Below, one piece after another: positions 50,130 to 59,253 of a DNA stretch of 64,000 bases. The DNA is from PSRJ01 sp963825305 (GTDB lineage: Bacteria; Acidobacteriota; Terriglobia; Bryobacterales; Bryobacteraceae). The notes under the pieces were generated by a model, which had not been told where the DNA came from, did not search any database, and saw nothing but the letters and a program-made list of their open reading frames with translations. The DNA lies in the NCBI GenBank assembly GCA_963825305.1, contig CAWGTA010000007.1, positions 1 through 64,000 of the forward strand, given 5' to 3'. Within the stretch, counting starts at the first letter, position 1, and every line of letters begins with the position of its first letter. Position numbers and translations under genes: made by a program.

Positions 50130-52448
50130 TTACGCCAGCGCTGCCTTCACACGCTCGGGCGTGAATGGCACCTGGCGTACCCTGGCGCCCGTGGCATCGA
50201 AGATCGCATTCCCGATGGCCGCGGCCGCTAACGTGATCGAGGTCTCGCCCGCGCCGGTGGCTTCCTCATCGATGCGATTGAGCAGCACGCCCTCGACCTT
50301 CGGAATGTCAAAGCCCAGAGGCAGGCTGTGGTACGTGCGCCAGTCAACCGAAGTCACCTTCTGATCGTCCCAAGTCACCTCTTCCATGAGCGCCCGGCTC
50401 ATGCCTTGCAGCGCGCCGCCCTCGATCTGGTTCTGCAGCCCGTTGGGGTTGGAAATCGGCCCGACGTCGTTGGCCACCACCATGCGCTTCACCGTCACCT
50501 TCCCGGTATCCTGGTGCACTTCGACCTCGGCGACCATGGCGGTATAGCCGTTGTCGCCTTCGTAGAGCACGCAGGCCAGGCCGCGGCCCGTGGCGACGCC
50601 GCGAGTGGCTCGCGCGGGGTTGGGCGATGGGCGGGCCTCCCACCTGGCCGCCTTGGCCGCAGCCCTCGCCACGTCGATCAACCGAGGGTCTTTCAAGTGC
50701 CGCACGCGGTATTCGAGCGGGTCGGCTTTCACGCGCGCCGCCAGTTCGTCCATAAAACATTCGTGGGCAAATGTGTTCTGGAGCCGCGCCGGCGACCGCA
50801 GCGGACCGGTCCAAAACGGTGACTCAACGTTATGTATCAGGACGCGCTCACCCTTGATCCTGCCGGTGCCGTAGTCCATGCCGCCTACGCCGCCCGCAAA
50901 GTACGACGGCACTCCATTGCTGTTGTTGTTGTACTGCGTGGGAGCCGCGGCGGGCGTCCGCGGAGCAAACGGCTGCGGTTGAAAGCCAGCAAGCAGGCCG
51001 GTGATCACATTGCCGGGAGTCCCCGTGCCGGGCCGGTTTCCGAGCGCCGGAACCCACGATTCGTGGTCCCACGCGACGATGTTGCCCTGCGCGTCCAGCC
51101 CCGCGCGTTCGTCCATCACGTATGCGTTGCCGTAGTTCTCCCACGCCATTTCGTCCTTCCGCGTGAGCTGTACGCGCACCGGTTTTCCCACCGCCTGCGA
51201 CAGAAGCGCCGCATCGTAGGTCACGGTATCCGCACCATTCAGACCGTAGCAGCCGGAGCCTCTGCGAAAGATCACGTGCACGTTCTCCGGTTTGAGGCCC
51301 AGCACCATGGCCGTGGTGCTCTTCTGATACCAGACCGCCTGCGTGGCCGACCATAAGGTGGCCTTGTCGCCCTGCACATCGGCCACCGCGCAAGAGCTGC
51401 CCATCGAGCCGTGCATCTGGTACGGATGAAGGTAGGTTGCTTTCAGCACGGTAGCCGCTCCCGCGAGTCTCTGATCCACATCTTTGGAATCGACCAGCAG
51501 CGCATCGCGGGCCGGCTGCTTCCGCAGGCGCTCGTAGAAATCCGCCTGCTTCGGCAGACCGGTGCCGGGCGTCCACGTAGCTTTGAGCTTGCCGGCCGCC
51601 TGCATGGCCTGCCACGGCTTCTCAGCCACCACGCCGATGAAGTTCTTCTTTACCACCACCTTCACCAGGCCCGGCATATCCTTGACTGAATCTTCATCCA
51701 CGCTGACGAGCGTGGCGCCCACCGCGGGCGGCCGCACCACTCTGCCGTGCAGCATGCCGGGCACGCGCACGTTGTGCACGAATTCGAATTGCGCCGTGAC
51801 CAGCGGCGGAAGGTCGGGACGCGGCACCGGCTTGCCCAGCACCGTCCACTCGCTGGGGTGCTTGCGTTTGGCCTTGCCATCCAGCGGGAGGTTGAACTTC
51901 TTGCCGCCGACCAGTTGGCCGTACGTCACCTTCTTGGTGGGATCGCTCTTCACGCTGACAACGCCGTCGGCCGCCTTGAGCTGATCCACCGGCGCGCCCA
52001 GGCGATCCGACGCCATCCGTAACAGTGTCTCGCGAGCCGTTGCGCCCGCTTGCGCCAGATTGCTGCGATTGAAATTCGCGGGGTGCGACTGGCTGCCCGC
52101 CGTGTAAGCCTGGTCGGGCGTGAGGGCGGTATCGCACATGATGAGCTGAACGCGCTCGAACGGCACGCTTAACTCTTCGGCGATGAGTTGGGTCTGGGCG
52201 GTGTGGATGCCCTGGCCGAGCTCCTCCTTACCGGTATACGCCGTCACCGTGCCGTCCGCCGCAATCGCGATCCAGGAATCGAGCTGCCCGATCGATGGAG
52301 AACCAGCGACCGGTGCGCCGAACTGAGCAGCGGCCTTCTCCGCGCCAACGCTGAAGGTGACCACGAGTGCGCCGGAAGTCTTCAGAAAATCCCGCCGCGA
52401 AAAGCCGGCGCGTTTCAGGGCTGCGCGCGCGTCCGAAGTCATGTTCAT
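50130..52448 (-). CDS. Molybdenum-cofactor oxidoreductase large subunit (isoquinoline 1-oxidoreductase IorB-like)
   Basis: A 772-residue molybdopterin hydroxylase subunit of the Ior branch, exported by the Tat route (FSRRDFLKTSGALVVTFSVG). The xanthine-oxidase-type domains are visible as GKEELGQGIHTAQTQLIAEE, the repeated hydroxylase core MHGSMGSSCAVADVQGDKAT and RRGSGCYGLNGADTVTYDAA. The catalytic Glu is in EATGAGETSITLAAAAIGNA. Ior-type enzymes hydroxylate N-heterocycles or oxidise aldehydes, passing electrons through the small subunit. ATG 52448 overlaps the small-subunit stop (ATGA). No separate FAD subunit, as usual for Ior enzymes. Confidence 0.9.
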   Translation of the reverse strand: MNMTSDARAALKRAGFSRRDFLKTSGALVVTFSVGAEKAAAQFGAPVAGSPSIGQLDSWIAIAADGTVTAYTGKEELGQGIHTAQTQLIAEELSVPFERVQLIMCDTALTPDQAYTAGSQSHPANFNRSNLAQAGATARETLLRMASDRLGAPVDQLKAADGVVSVKSDPTKKVTYGQLVGGKKFNLPLDGKAKRKHPSEWTVLGKPVPRPDLPPLVTAQFEFVHNVRVPGMLHGRVVRPPAVGATLVSVDEDSVKDMPGLVKVVVKKNFIGVVAEKPWQAMQAAGKLKATWTPGTGLPKQADFYERLRKQPARDALLVDSKDVDQRLAGAATVLKATYLHPYQMHGSMGSSCAVADVQGDKATLWSATQAVWYQKSTTAMVLGLKPENVHVIFRRGSGCYGLNGADTVTYDAALLSQAVGKPVRVQLTRKDEMAWENYGNAYVMDERAGLDAQGNIVAWDHESWVPALGNRPGTGTPGNVITGLLAGFQPQPFAPRTPAAAPTQYNNNSNGVPSYFAGGVGGMDYGTGRIKGERVLIHNVESPFWTGPLRSPARLQNTFAHECFMDELAARVKADPLEYRVRHLKDPRLIDVARAAAKAARWEARPSPNPARATRGVATGRGLACVLYEGDNGYTAMVAEVEVHQDTGKVTVKRMVVANDVGPISNPNGLQNQIEGGALQGMSRALMEEVTWDDQKVTSVDWRTYHSLPLGFDIPKVEGVLLNRIDEEATGAGETSITLAAAAIGNAIFDATGARVRQVPFTPERVKAALA

Positions 52449-52912
52449 CGCGCCATCTCCTGTCCCGCAAGGCGCACGGCCCGCAGCATGCGCACATTGG
52501 TGAAGCAGCGGCACAGCACGCCAGATAGGGCCTGCTGGATCTCCTGTTCGCTGGCCTTCGGGTTTTTGTCCAGGAGCGCCTTGGCCGTCATGATGACTCC
52601 GCTGATGCAGAATCCGCACTGCGCGGCCTGCTCCGCGATAAACGCTTTCTGCAGCGGGTGAGGCTTGTCGATAGTGCCGAGCCCTTCGAGCGTGGTGACG
52701 TCCGCCCCCTCTACCGCCTTCACCGGCGTGATGCACGAGCGGATTGCCTGCCCTTTCACGATGACCGTGCAGGCGCCGCACTGTCCCAGCCCGCAGCCGA
52801 ACTTCGGCCCGCGCAGTTCCAGGTCGTCGCTCAGCACATACAGCAGCGGCGTGGACGGGTCGATGTCCAGGTTGTGTGTACGGCCGTTGACCTTCAGACT
52901 GATTGCACTCAT
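52445..52912 (-). CDS. (2Fe-2S)-binding small subunit (IorA-like)
   Basis: Electron-transfer subunit of 155 residues from ATG 52912. The plant-ferredoxin cluster is FGCGLGQCGACTVIVKG plus a Cys in IRSCITP. The second cluster is QCGFCISGVIMTAKALL and VLCRCFTNVRMLRAV. It has no signal peptide and presumably travels with the Tat-exported large subunit. First gene of the two-gene unit. The family is certain; the electron acceptor (perhaps a cytochrome) is not encoded here. Confidence 0.92.
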   Translation of the reverse strand: MSAISLKVNGRTHNLDIDPSTPLLYVLSDDLELRGPKFGCGLGQCGACTVIVKGQAIRSCITPVKAVEGADVTTLEGLGTIDKPHPLQKAFIAEQAAQCGFCISGVIMTAKALLDKNPKASEQEIQQALSGVLCRCFTNVRMLRAVRLAGQEMAR

Positions 52913-53074
52913 ATCTTCGACAAGGTTATGGCGCAAAGGCGGCCGGGGTCAAGCCGGGTGCACCGGGCGAGATGATCCGTATGCCATGGTGGGCGCAACC
53001 AAGAAGCCCAGGCCGCCATATCGAAGGACCGCTGCCTCGGAACCGCTCGACTGATGTAATGTTGAAGTCACCCG

Positions 53075-53908
53075 ATGCCACGCGCTCTTCGGTATCCCGT
53101 CTACGCTGCCGTGGCGCTGCTTTTCATCGCGGTCCTGGCGTTGGCCCAGCGAAGGCTGCGCGTGGAAGACAGCGGCGACCAGAGCCCCTTCAGCCCGCGC
53201 GATGGTGAGTTCCATTTCATTCGCACCGAGTACACCGACCTGCCGGAGTTCAGCCGCGGTTTCGGTTTTTCCTCCCGCTTCGGGCGCGGGCGGGGCTGGT
53301 GGCTGGTGGATTGGCCCGATGCCGACGAGCACTTCTCCGTCGGAATCCAGCGCTTAACCCGCATCGACATCGGAGAGCCGCGTCACCTCGGCCTCACCGA
53401 CGAACACCTGTTCGATTACCCCTGGATCTACGCGACGCAGGTGGGCTATTGGGATTTGAGCGACGCCGAAACGATGCGGCTGCGCGAATATCTTCTCCGC
53501 GGCGGGTTCCTGGTGGTGGATGATTTCTGGGGACCGCAGGAATGGGAAATCTTCCGCCAGACCATGGAGCGGGTTTTACCGAGCCACACCATCACCGACC
53601 TCGCCGAGTCAGATCCGTTGATGCACGTTCTCTACGACATCCGCGAGAAGGACCGCACCTTCATCCCCGGTTCGCGCCACCTGCGGCGCGGCCCCGGTGG
53701 AACCATTCAGGTAGTGCAGCCCCCGGGTACGGCGCCGGCGTGGCGCGGAATATTCGACGATCGCGACCGCCTCTCGATCGCGGTGAACTACCAGACCGAC
53801 ATGGCCGACGCCTGGGAGTTCGCCGATGTCCCGTACTATCCCGCGCCTATGACTCTGCTGGCCTACCATTACGGCATCAACTACATCGTCTATTCGATGA
53901 CGCACTAG
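53075..53908 (+). CDS. DUF4159 membrane-anchored protein
   Basis: A 277-residue protein with an N-terminal helix (YPVYAAVALLFIAVLALAQ) serving as anchor or signal. The DUF4159 domain is clear: EFHFIRTEYTDLPEF, GWWLVDWPDADEHFSVGIQR, EHLFDYPWIYATQVGYWDLS and LREYLLRGGFLVVDDFWGPQ. It ends DVPYYPAPMTLLAYHYGINY. DUF4159 has a flavodoxin-like (ThuA/GATase1-like) fold and often sits near MoxR/VWA modules, which are absent here. Function unknown. Confidence 0.8.
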   Translation: MPRALRYPVYAAVALLFIAVLALAQRRLRVEDSGDQSPFSPRDGEFHFIRTEYTDLPEFSRGFGFSSRFGRGRGWWLVDWPDADEHFSVGIQRLTRIDIGEPRHLGLTDEHLFDYPWIYATQVGYWDLSDAETMRLREYLLRGGFLVVDDFWGPQEWEIFRQTMERVLPSHTITDLAESDPLMHVLYDIREKDRTFIPGSRHLRRGPGGTIQVVQPPGTAPAWRGIFDDRDRLSIAVNYQTDMADAWEFADVPYYPAPMTLLAYHYGINYIVYSMTH

Positions 53909-53913
53909 CTCAG

Positions 53914-53979
53914 CCTCCGCTCCCTAACGGTCGCGGCTCGGTAAGCGCCGTTTCCGAGCCGGCCGTAAGCAAGCGGAGG
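53914..53979. repeat. Family C palindromic repeat, diverged copy
   Basis: Outer arms CCTCCGCTCCC and GCGGAGG; inner arms GGTCGCGGCTCGGTAAGCG and CGTTTCCGAGCCGGCCG. Lies between the convergent DUF4159 and sedolisin genes, five bases from the sedolisin stop. Confidence 0.75.
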
Positions 53980-53984
53980 TTCGG

Positions 53985-56954
53985 CTACGGTAACTGGATC
54001 GGTTCTCCGATCTGGGCCGAGCCGGTCACACCCAGGGTGATTGTCAGGGTGTATCCCGCCACCGTGAGCGTACCTGTCTCGGTCTTGCCGGTGGTATTGC
54101 GCGCGATCGCGTACGTTACTGTGCCGCTTCCGCTTCCTGATGCCCCCGACTTGATGGTGATCCACGCGGCGTTGCTGACGGCCGTCCAGCTACATCCGGC
54201 AGGCCCGGTGACCGCGATCGAACCGGCGTAGCCGCTGGTATTCGCGGTGATCGACCCCAGTGTGAGCTGGAAGGTGCAACTTGCCGCGGCTTGATTCACG
54301 GTGAACGTCAGGCCGGCGATGGTCATGGTACCGGTGCGCGCCGCGGTCCCGGAATTCGCAGCCACCATGAACGTCACGTTCGCGCTCCCCGTGCCCGACG
54401 CCGCACCGGTAACTACGATCCAACTGGCGTTGCTGACGGCTTTCCAGGTGGAGGTTTTGGACGGCGCAATGACGGCAACCGTGCCAGTGCCCCCGGCCGC
54501 CGTCGCGCTGGCGGACGCGGAGCCCAGCGCGAAGGTGGTTACCGGGGCGCCTGCCTGAGTTACGGGAAACGTCAGACCGGCGATGGTGAGTGAGCCGGAA
54601 CGCGCTGATGAAGCGGCATTGGCGGCCAGCGAATAGCTGATCTTCCCACTGCCGCTCCCCGACGCTGCACTGGTCACTGCGATCCAGCTCACATTGCTGA
54701 TGGCGGTCCAAGCGCAGCCGGCAGTGGCTGTCAACGCGACCGAATCGCTGCCCGCCGTCGCAGCCTCATTGGCGGTTACGGGACCGAGCGAGTAAATGCA
54801 ATTCGAACCCACCGTCACAGCCAGAGGGGCGGTCTTGCTAATGCCTCCGCCGCTTGCCGTGAGCAAAAGATTGTAGGTGCCGACGGCCAGCTTCGCGCCG
54901 GCTGTGAGCGTCAGTGTGCTGGTTCCCGAACCGGGAGCCGCCAAGGTGACTGGAGCAAACACCGCAGTCAGGCCGGTGGGCAGAGTGCCCGCCGAGAGCG
55001 TCACCGCGGATTTGAAGCCGCCGCTCACGCTCACGGTTACAGCGCTGGCGGCACTGGCACCCTGGGTGACCGGCACGCCCGTGGACGATGCGCTCAGTTG
55101 GAAGGACGGAATCGGCGTGGCGCCGCCGCCCCAGGCATTCACCAATTGGTTGGCATCCACTGAGCCGAGCCCCGTCACCAGGTCATACCCGGCTCCGGCG
55201 CTGTAGCCGGTTACCCCGCCGGCCGAATTGTTGCCGGCTGCGATATCGTGAAACACCGCCGCGCCGCCCGACGCCTGCCGCGATGCCAGCGTGTACAGCG
55301 CGGGATTCATATTCCCTTGCCGCGCCCCCTGCCTCTCGACCACCAGAGCCGCCAGACCGGCGAAGGAGGGCGTGGAGGCCGAGGTTCCGGACACCCCGTA
55401 GAAGCTGCCGTTCAAGGTAACCAGGTAGGCGTCGTGGCCAGCGGCGGTCAGCGCCACGTCCGGCACATCGCGGCGGCCATCCGCCGGTACGCCCGTTCCG
55501 GTCTGCCAGGAGGGCTTGGCATACACGATGCTGGCGCCGCCGCCACTGGACCACATCCCCGAACCTCCGGCTACGCTGCCGCTTTCGTTCCATGCCGCTT
55601 CCGGAATGTAAGTCAACGCCGAACCGAGCGTGCTGGAACTGCTCGCGGCTGACCAATAGAGCGCCGGGTTGGTGCGGTCGGCGAACTCGGTGCCTCCTAC
55701 ACAGGTGCTGGATGGCGACGAACACAAGCCGTTCACCCCGCGCCCGCCGGCCGCCGTGCCGGCTGAAGAGCTGTCGCAGCCCGCCGCGCCGCTATCCCCG
55801 GAAGCCACGAACACACTGATGCCCTGCGCCGCGGCCTGCTGCCAGAGCGCATTCCAAAACTGGTTCTCCGCCGTGCCCATGGCCGCTTCGCAACTGCCGA
55901 AGCTGAGACTCACCACCGGCGCCAGGTTGTGGTTGACGATGTACTGCGCCGACAGATCCACACCGTCGGTGGTCTTGGTCGACGCCGACACGACGAACTG
56001 GATCGCGGCGTTGCGGGCCACTGCGCCCGACCACTCCACATCCAACTCCGCTTCCATCTGTTCGTTTTGCGAAACGATGCCCGGATCGGGCCCGTTGAGG
56101 ACGACGGTGGGACTTTTGACCGGCAAGCCCATGCGGCTGCGAAAGCTCTGCACGTCTGCCGGCTGGATGTTGCTGCGCCCCACTACGGCAATGGATTGGC
56201 CCGTGCCGTCGGTCGAGCCGCCATATAACGAGCCCAAATTATAAATGGTCGCGAAGTCGGCGGGCGCCAAATAGTGCGAGCTTCCGCTGGTGTATTCCGG
56301 CGAAACGATCGCCGCGGGAGTGGCCAGAGCATGCATGGGCTTGGCTCGAAAATCGTGCAACGAAACCACGCCGCCCACCACCGCTGCCAGCGCGCGCGGA
56401 ATCTGCGGATCGGTGGCGTTGGCGACGTGCAGTTCGCCGTTGGCCCGATAGCGGCGGATCTCCGTGCGGAATGCCGCGTTTACTTGCGCGGCGGTGCCGC
56501 TGAAGATCACCACGCTGCGGCCCGCGGAGACCGGCTCAACTACAAAACCACTCGCTTCCAGCCAGCTCACCAGGGTGGTCAGATCGTGGTCGGAGACGCC
56601 GAACGTCCGGCCAAAACTTTCCGGCGAAAGCCATTGGTGATAGGACGGCGAGAATCCATTCTGCTGCGCCTCCAGCAGGGCTTCCAGCGCTTGCTGTTGA
56701 GCTGCATCCGGGCGCAGCACCAGCATCATCCGCTCCATGGGCACATCCGCCGGCACCGCGCCGGCATCGTATTCGGGCCGGGCCAGGGGATGCCGGTTGC
56801 CGGGGAGCGTCACGCGCACACGGTCGGTGACCGTTGTGTTGATGCGGTCCCTGGGCTGGACTCTGCTGAGATCCAGCGGCGCCTGAGCAGCCAGTGACAG
56901 ATCGAACAGGCAAATTGTGGTAAGGAGCAAGGTAAGGCGGGAGCGTTCTCGCAT
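53985..56954 (-). CDS. Secreted S53 peptidase (sedolisin/kumamolisin-like) with BACON-type repeats
   Basis: A 989-residue exported serine-carboxyl peptidase. ATG 56954 gives a signal peptide (LTLLLTTICLFDLSLAAQ). The pro-kumamolisin activation domain covers residues ~50-190 (YHQWLSPESFGRTFGVSDHD). The catalytic domain has the Glu/Asp pair in MEAELDVEWSGAV, the oxyanion Asp in VFVASGDSGAAGCDSSS and the Ser in YGVSGTSASTPSFAG. After ~610 come an Ig-like domain and three BACON-like repeats, each with a line such as CAWTAISNVSWIAVTSAASG. Such repeats often bind carbohydrate or mucin. Acid-active secreted protease is the family expectation. Confidence 0.9.
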   Translation of the reverse strand: MRERSRLTLLLTTICLFDLSLAAQAPLDLSRVQPRDRINTTVTDRVRVTLPGNRHPLARPEYDAGAVPADVPMERMMLVLRPDAAQQQALEALLEAQQNGFSPSYHQWLSPESFGRTFGVSDHDLTTLVSWLEASGFVVEPVSAGRSVVIFSGTAAQVNAAFRTEIRRYRANGELHVANATDPQIPRALAAVVGGVVSLHDFRAKPMHALATPAAIVSPEYTSGSSHYLAPADFATIYNLGSLYGGSTDGTGQSIAVVGRSNIQPADVQSFRSRMGLPVKSPTVVLNGPDPGIVSQNEQMEAELDVEWSGAVARNAAIQFVVSASTKTTDGVDLSAQYIVNHNLAPVVSLSFGSCEAAMGTAENQFWNALWQQAAAQGISVFVASGDSGAAGCDSSSAGTAAGGRGVNGLCSSPSSTCVGGTEFADRTNPALYWSAASSSSTLGSALTYIPEAAWNESGSVAGGSGMWSSGGGASIVYAKPSWQTGTGVPADGRRDVPDVALTAAGHDAYLVTLNGSFYGVSGTSASTPSFAGLAALVVERQGARQGNMNPALYTLASRQASGGAAVFHDIAAGNNSAGGVTGYSAGAGYDLVTGLGSVDANQLVNAWGGGATPIPSFQLSASSTGVPVTQGASAASAVTVSVSGGFKSAVTLSAGTLPTGLTAVFAPVTLAAPGSGTSTLTLTAGAKLAVGTYNLLLTASGGGISKTAPLAVTVGSNCIYSLGPVTANEAATAGSDSVALTATAGCAWTAISNVSWIAVTSAASGSGSGKISYSLAANAASSARSGSLTIAGLTFPVTQAGAPVTTFALGSASASATAAGGTGTVAVIAPSKTSTWKAVSNASWIVVTGAASGTGSANVTFMVAANSGTAARTGTMTIAGLTFTVNQAAASCTFQLTLGSITANTSGYAGSIAVTGPAGCSWTAVSNAAWITIKSGASGSGSGTVTYAIARNTTGKTETGTLTVAGYTLTITLGVTGSAQIGEPIQLP

Positions 56955-57096
56955 TTGATGTAGCTCATCGCCCCGCCCCAAAACCGCTTTAAAGAAAATG
57001 TCACTTAGGTCGAAGAGACTAGAATTTTCTGGATGATCTAAGCCATCGCCACGCTGTTGACTCGCCCATTCGCCTTAGCCGCACTCGCCGCGAGAC

Positions 57097-57126
57097 ACCG
57101 CTCCCTTCGGTCACGGCTCAGTAACG
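57097..57126. repeat. Family C palindromic repeat, half copy
   Basis: ACCGCTCCCTTCGGTCACGG then CTCAGTAACG, identical over 30 bases to 13687-13716. It sits within the 312-base gap between the divergent sedolisin (start 56954) and the E1 alpha gene (57267). I see no gene in the rest of that gap. Confidence 0.8.
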
Positions 57127-57266
57127 AGTCGACCGAACGGAACGGGCATCCGGTAATGCAGCCGCGCGCACCGGCGATCATGTGCGCATACTCCGCCCCC
57201 GCCCCCCACCCCGGCCCGCAAACAGCGCTATACTACTCCATTGCAGTTACATAGCTGAGGCTTCCC

Positions 57267-58277
57267 ATGAGCGCGGCAGAGCTGATTACCCCTCACGCGG
57301 CCGGACTTGCCGGCGAGCAGGCAGCAGTCGCTCATCGCTGCCTGTATTACATGTCCTTGATGCGCGAAGTCGAGGACCGCATTGAGCGCAAACTGTATCG
57401 GCAGGGCAAGATCATCGGCGGCGTGTACGTGGGCCGCGGCCAGGAAGCCATTCCGGTGGGCACCTCCCTTTGGGCCGAGCCGGAGGACGTGCTGTTTCCA
57501 TCGCACCGCGACATGGCCGTGTTCTTCGTGCGCGGCGTTCCCGCGGCCCGCATTTTCGCCCAGTACATGGGCCGGGTCGGCGGGCTGACGCGCGGGCGGG
57601 ACGGCAACATGCACATGGGCGACATGAAGCTGCGCATCGTCTCCATCATCAGCGCCATGGCCGCGTGCGTGCCGGTGGCCACCGGCGCTGCACTCGCACT
57701 GAAGTATCAAGGCACGCGCGGGGTCGCATTCTGTTATTTCGGCGACGGCGCTACCAGCCGCGGTGATTGGCACGAGGGTCTCAACCTTGCCTCCGTCCTG
57801 AAGCTCCCGGTAGTCTTCATCTGCAACAACAACCAGTACGCCTACTCCACGCCTGTCAGTAAGCAGATGGCCTGCCGCGATGTGGCCGACCGGGCGCCGG
57901 GCTATGCCATTCCGGCGGAGATTGTGGATGGCAACGACGTGCTGGCCGTGTATGAAGCTGGCCGCCGCGCGGTGGCCCACGCCCGCGCCGGAGAAGGGCC
58001 CTACCTTCTGGAGTGCAAGACCTTCCGCATGACGGGCCACTCCGCCCACGATGGCGCGGATTACGTTCCCAAGATTCTATGGGAGCAGTGGAGCAAGCTC
58101 GACCCGATTGCGCGGCTGGAAGCCAGGATGATCGAAAACGGCTGGACCACGCAGGCGGATTGCGAAGCGGCGCGCGCGCGCATCCTGCGCGAGGTGGACG
58201 AGGCCGTGGAATGGGCCGAGAAGAGCCCCTACCCGGATCCCGCCACGCTGCTGGACGACGTGTACGAACAGCTCTAG
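57267..58277 (+). CDS. 2-oxoacid (pyruvate/acetoin) dehydrogenase E1 alpha subunit
   Basis: Thiamine-diphosphate enzyme subunit of 336 residues. The TPP motif is YFGDGATSRGDWHEGLNLAS ending with ICNNN. The phosphorylation-loop-like TGHSAHDGADYVP and HRDMAVFFVRGVPAARIFAQ are E1 alpha landmarks. With the next gene it forms the heterotetrameric E1 that decarboxylates pyruvate, a branched 2-oxoacid or acetoin. No E2 or E3 gene follows within the window. Four bases separate it from E1 beta. Confidence 0.92.
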   Translation: MSAAELITPHAAGLAGEQAAVAHRCLYYMSLMREVEDRIERKLYRQGKIIGGVYVGRGQEAIPVGTSLWAEPEDVLFPSHRDMAVFFVRGVPAARIFAQYMGRVGGLTRGRDGNMHMGDMKLRIVSIISAMAACVPVATGAALALKYQGTRGVAFCYFGDGATSRGDWHEGLNLASVLKLPVVFICNNNQYAYSTPVSKQMACRDVADRAPGYAIPAEIVDGNDVLAVYEAGRRAVAHARAGEGPYLLECKTFRMTGHSAHDGADYVPKILWEQWSKLDPIARLEARMIENGWTTQADCEAARARILREVDEAVEWAEKSPYPDPATLLDDVYEQL

Positions 58278-58281
58278 CCCC

Positions 58282-59253
58282 ATGCCCACCACCTACCTGG
58301 AAGCCATCCGCGAAGGACTTTGGGAAGAGATGGAGCGCGATCCCAATGTCTTCCTGATCGGCGAAGACATCGGCGTCTACGGCGGCGCGTTCAAAGTAAC
58401 CGCGGGATTTCTCGAGAAGTTCGGCGAGCGGCGCGTGGTGGATACTCCCATCTCCGAGTCCGCCATCGTGGGTGCATCCATCGGCGCTGGCCTGATGGGG
58501 CTTCGCCCCGTCGCGGAGATGCAGTTCTCCGATTTCATCTCGTGCGGGTTCGACCAGATTGTCAACTTCGCTGCCAAGTGCCGTTACCGTTGGAACGCGG
58601 CGGTCCCCATCGTGGTGCGCGCGCCATCGGGCGGCGGCATACACGGCGGGCCGTTTCATTCGCAGAACCCGGAGATGTGGTTCGTGCGCACTCCCGGCCT
58701 GAAGGTGGTGGCGCCAGCGACGGCGTACGATGCCAAGGGCCTGATTAAATCCGCCATACGCGACAATGATCCGGTGCTCTTCTTCGAGCACAAAGGCCTG
58801 TACCGCCGCATCAAAGAGGATCTGCCGGCCGAGGAATACACTGTCCCTCTGGGCAAAGCTAAGGTGGTCCGCGAAGGGTCCGACTTGAGCATCATTACGT
58901 ACGGCGCCATGGTTTGGGTGGCGCTGGATGCCGCGGAACAATTGGCGGGCGAGGGTATCCGGTGCGAGGTGCTCGACCTGCGCACACTCCTGCCGCTCGA
59001 TCGCGACGCAGTTTGCGAGACGGCTAAGAAAACCTCTAAGGTGCTGCTGCTGCACGAGGACACGCAGACTGGCGGCATGGCGGGAGAACTGGCCGCGACC
59101 CTCACCGAGCAAGTCTGGGAATACCTGGACGGCCCCATCGTGCGCGTGACGGCGCCCGATACTCCGGTCCCCTTCAGCCCGCCCCTGGAAGAGGCTTTCC
59201 TGCCCAATGCGGAAAAGGTCGTCGCAAAGGCTCGCTGGCTGCATCGCTATTGA
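58282..59253 (+). CDS. 2-oxoacid (pyruvate/acetoin) dehydrogenase E1 beta subunit
   Basis: A 323-residue partner of E1 alpha. Family landmarks are FLIGEDIGVYGGAFKVTAGF, VDTPISESAIVGASIGAGLM, the TPP-site Glu in RPVAEMQFSDFI and APSGGGIHGGPFHSQNPEMW. The C-terminal transketolase domain has VLDLRTLLPLDRDAVCETAK and LHEDTQTGGMAGELAATL. Similarity to acetoin and branched-chain enzymes is as good as to pyruvate dehydrogenase by eye. The following gene starts 47 bases before its stop, in another frame. Confidence 0.92.
   Translation: MPTTYLEAIREGLWEEMERDPNVFLIGEDIGVYGGAFKVTAGFLEKFGERRVVDTPISESAIVGASIGAGLMGLRPVAEMQFSDFISCGFDQIVNFAAKCRYRWNAAVPIVVRAPSGGGIHGGPFHSQNPEMWFVRTPGLKVVAPATAYDAKGLIKSAIRDNDPVLFFEHKGLYRRIKEDLPAEEYTVPLGKAKVVREGSDLSIITYGAMVWVALDAAEQLAGEGIRCEVLDLRTLLPLDRDAVCETAKKTSKVLLLHEDTQTGGMAGELAATLTEQVWEYLDGPIVRVTAPDTPVPFSPPLEEAFLPNAEKVVAKARWLHRY

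Noticed and set aside
57856..59244. 462-codon minus-strand frame opposite E1 alpha/beta
   Set aside because: Low-complexity Arg/Pro/Ala composition; the plus strand encodes two textbook E1 subunits.
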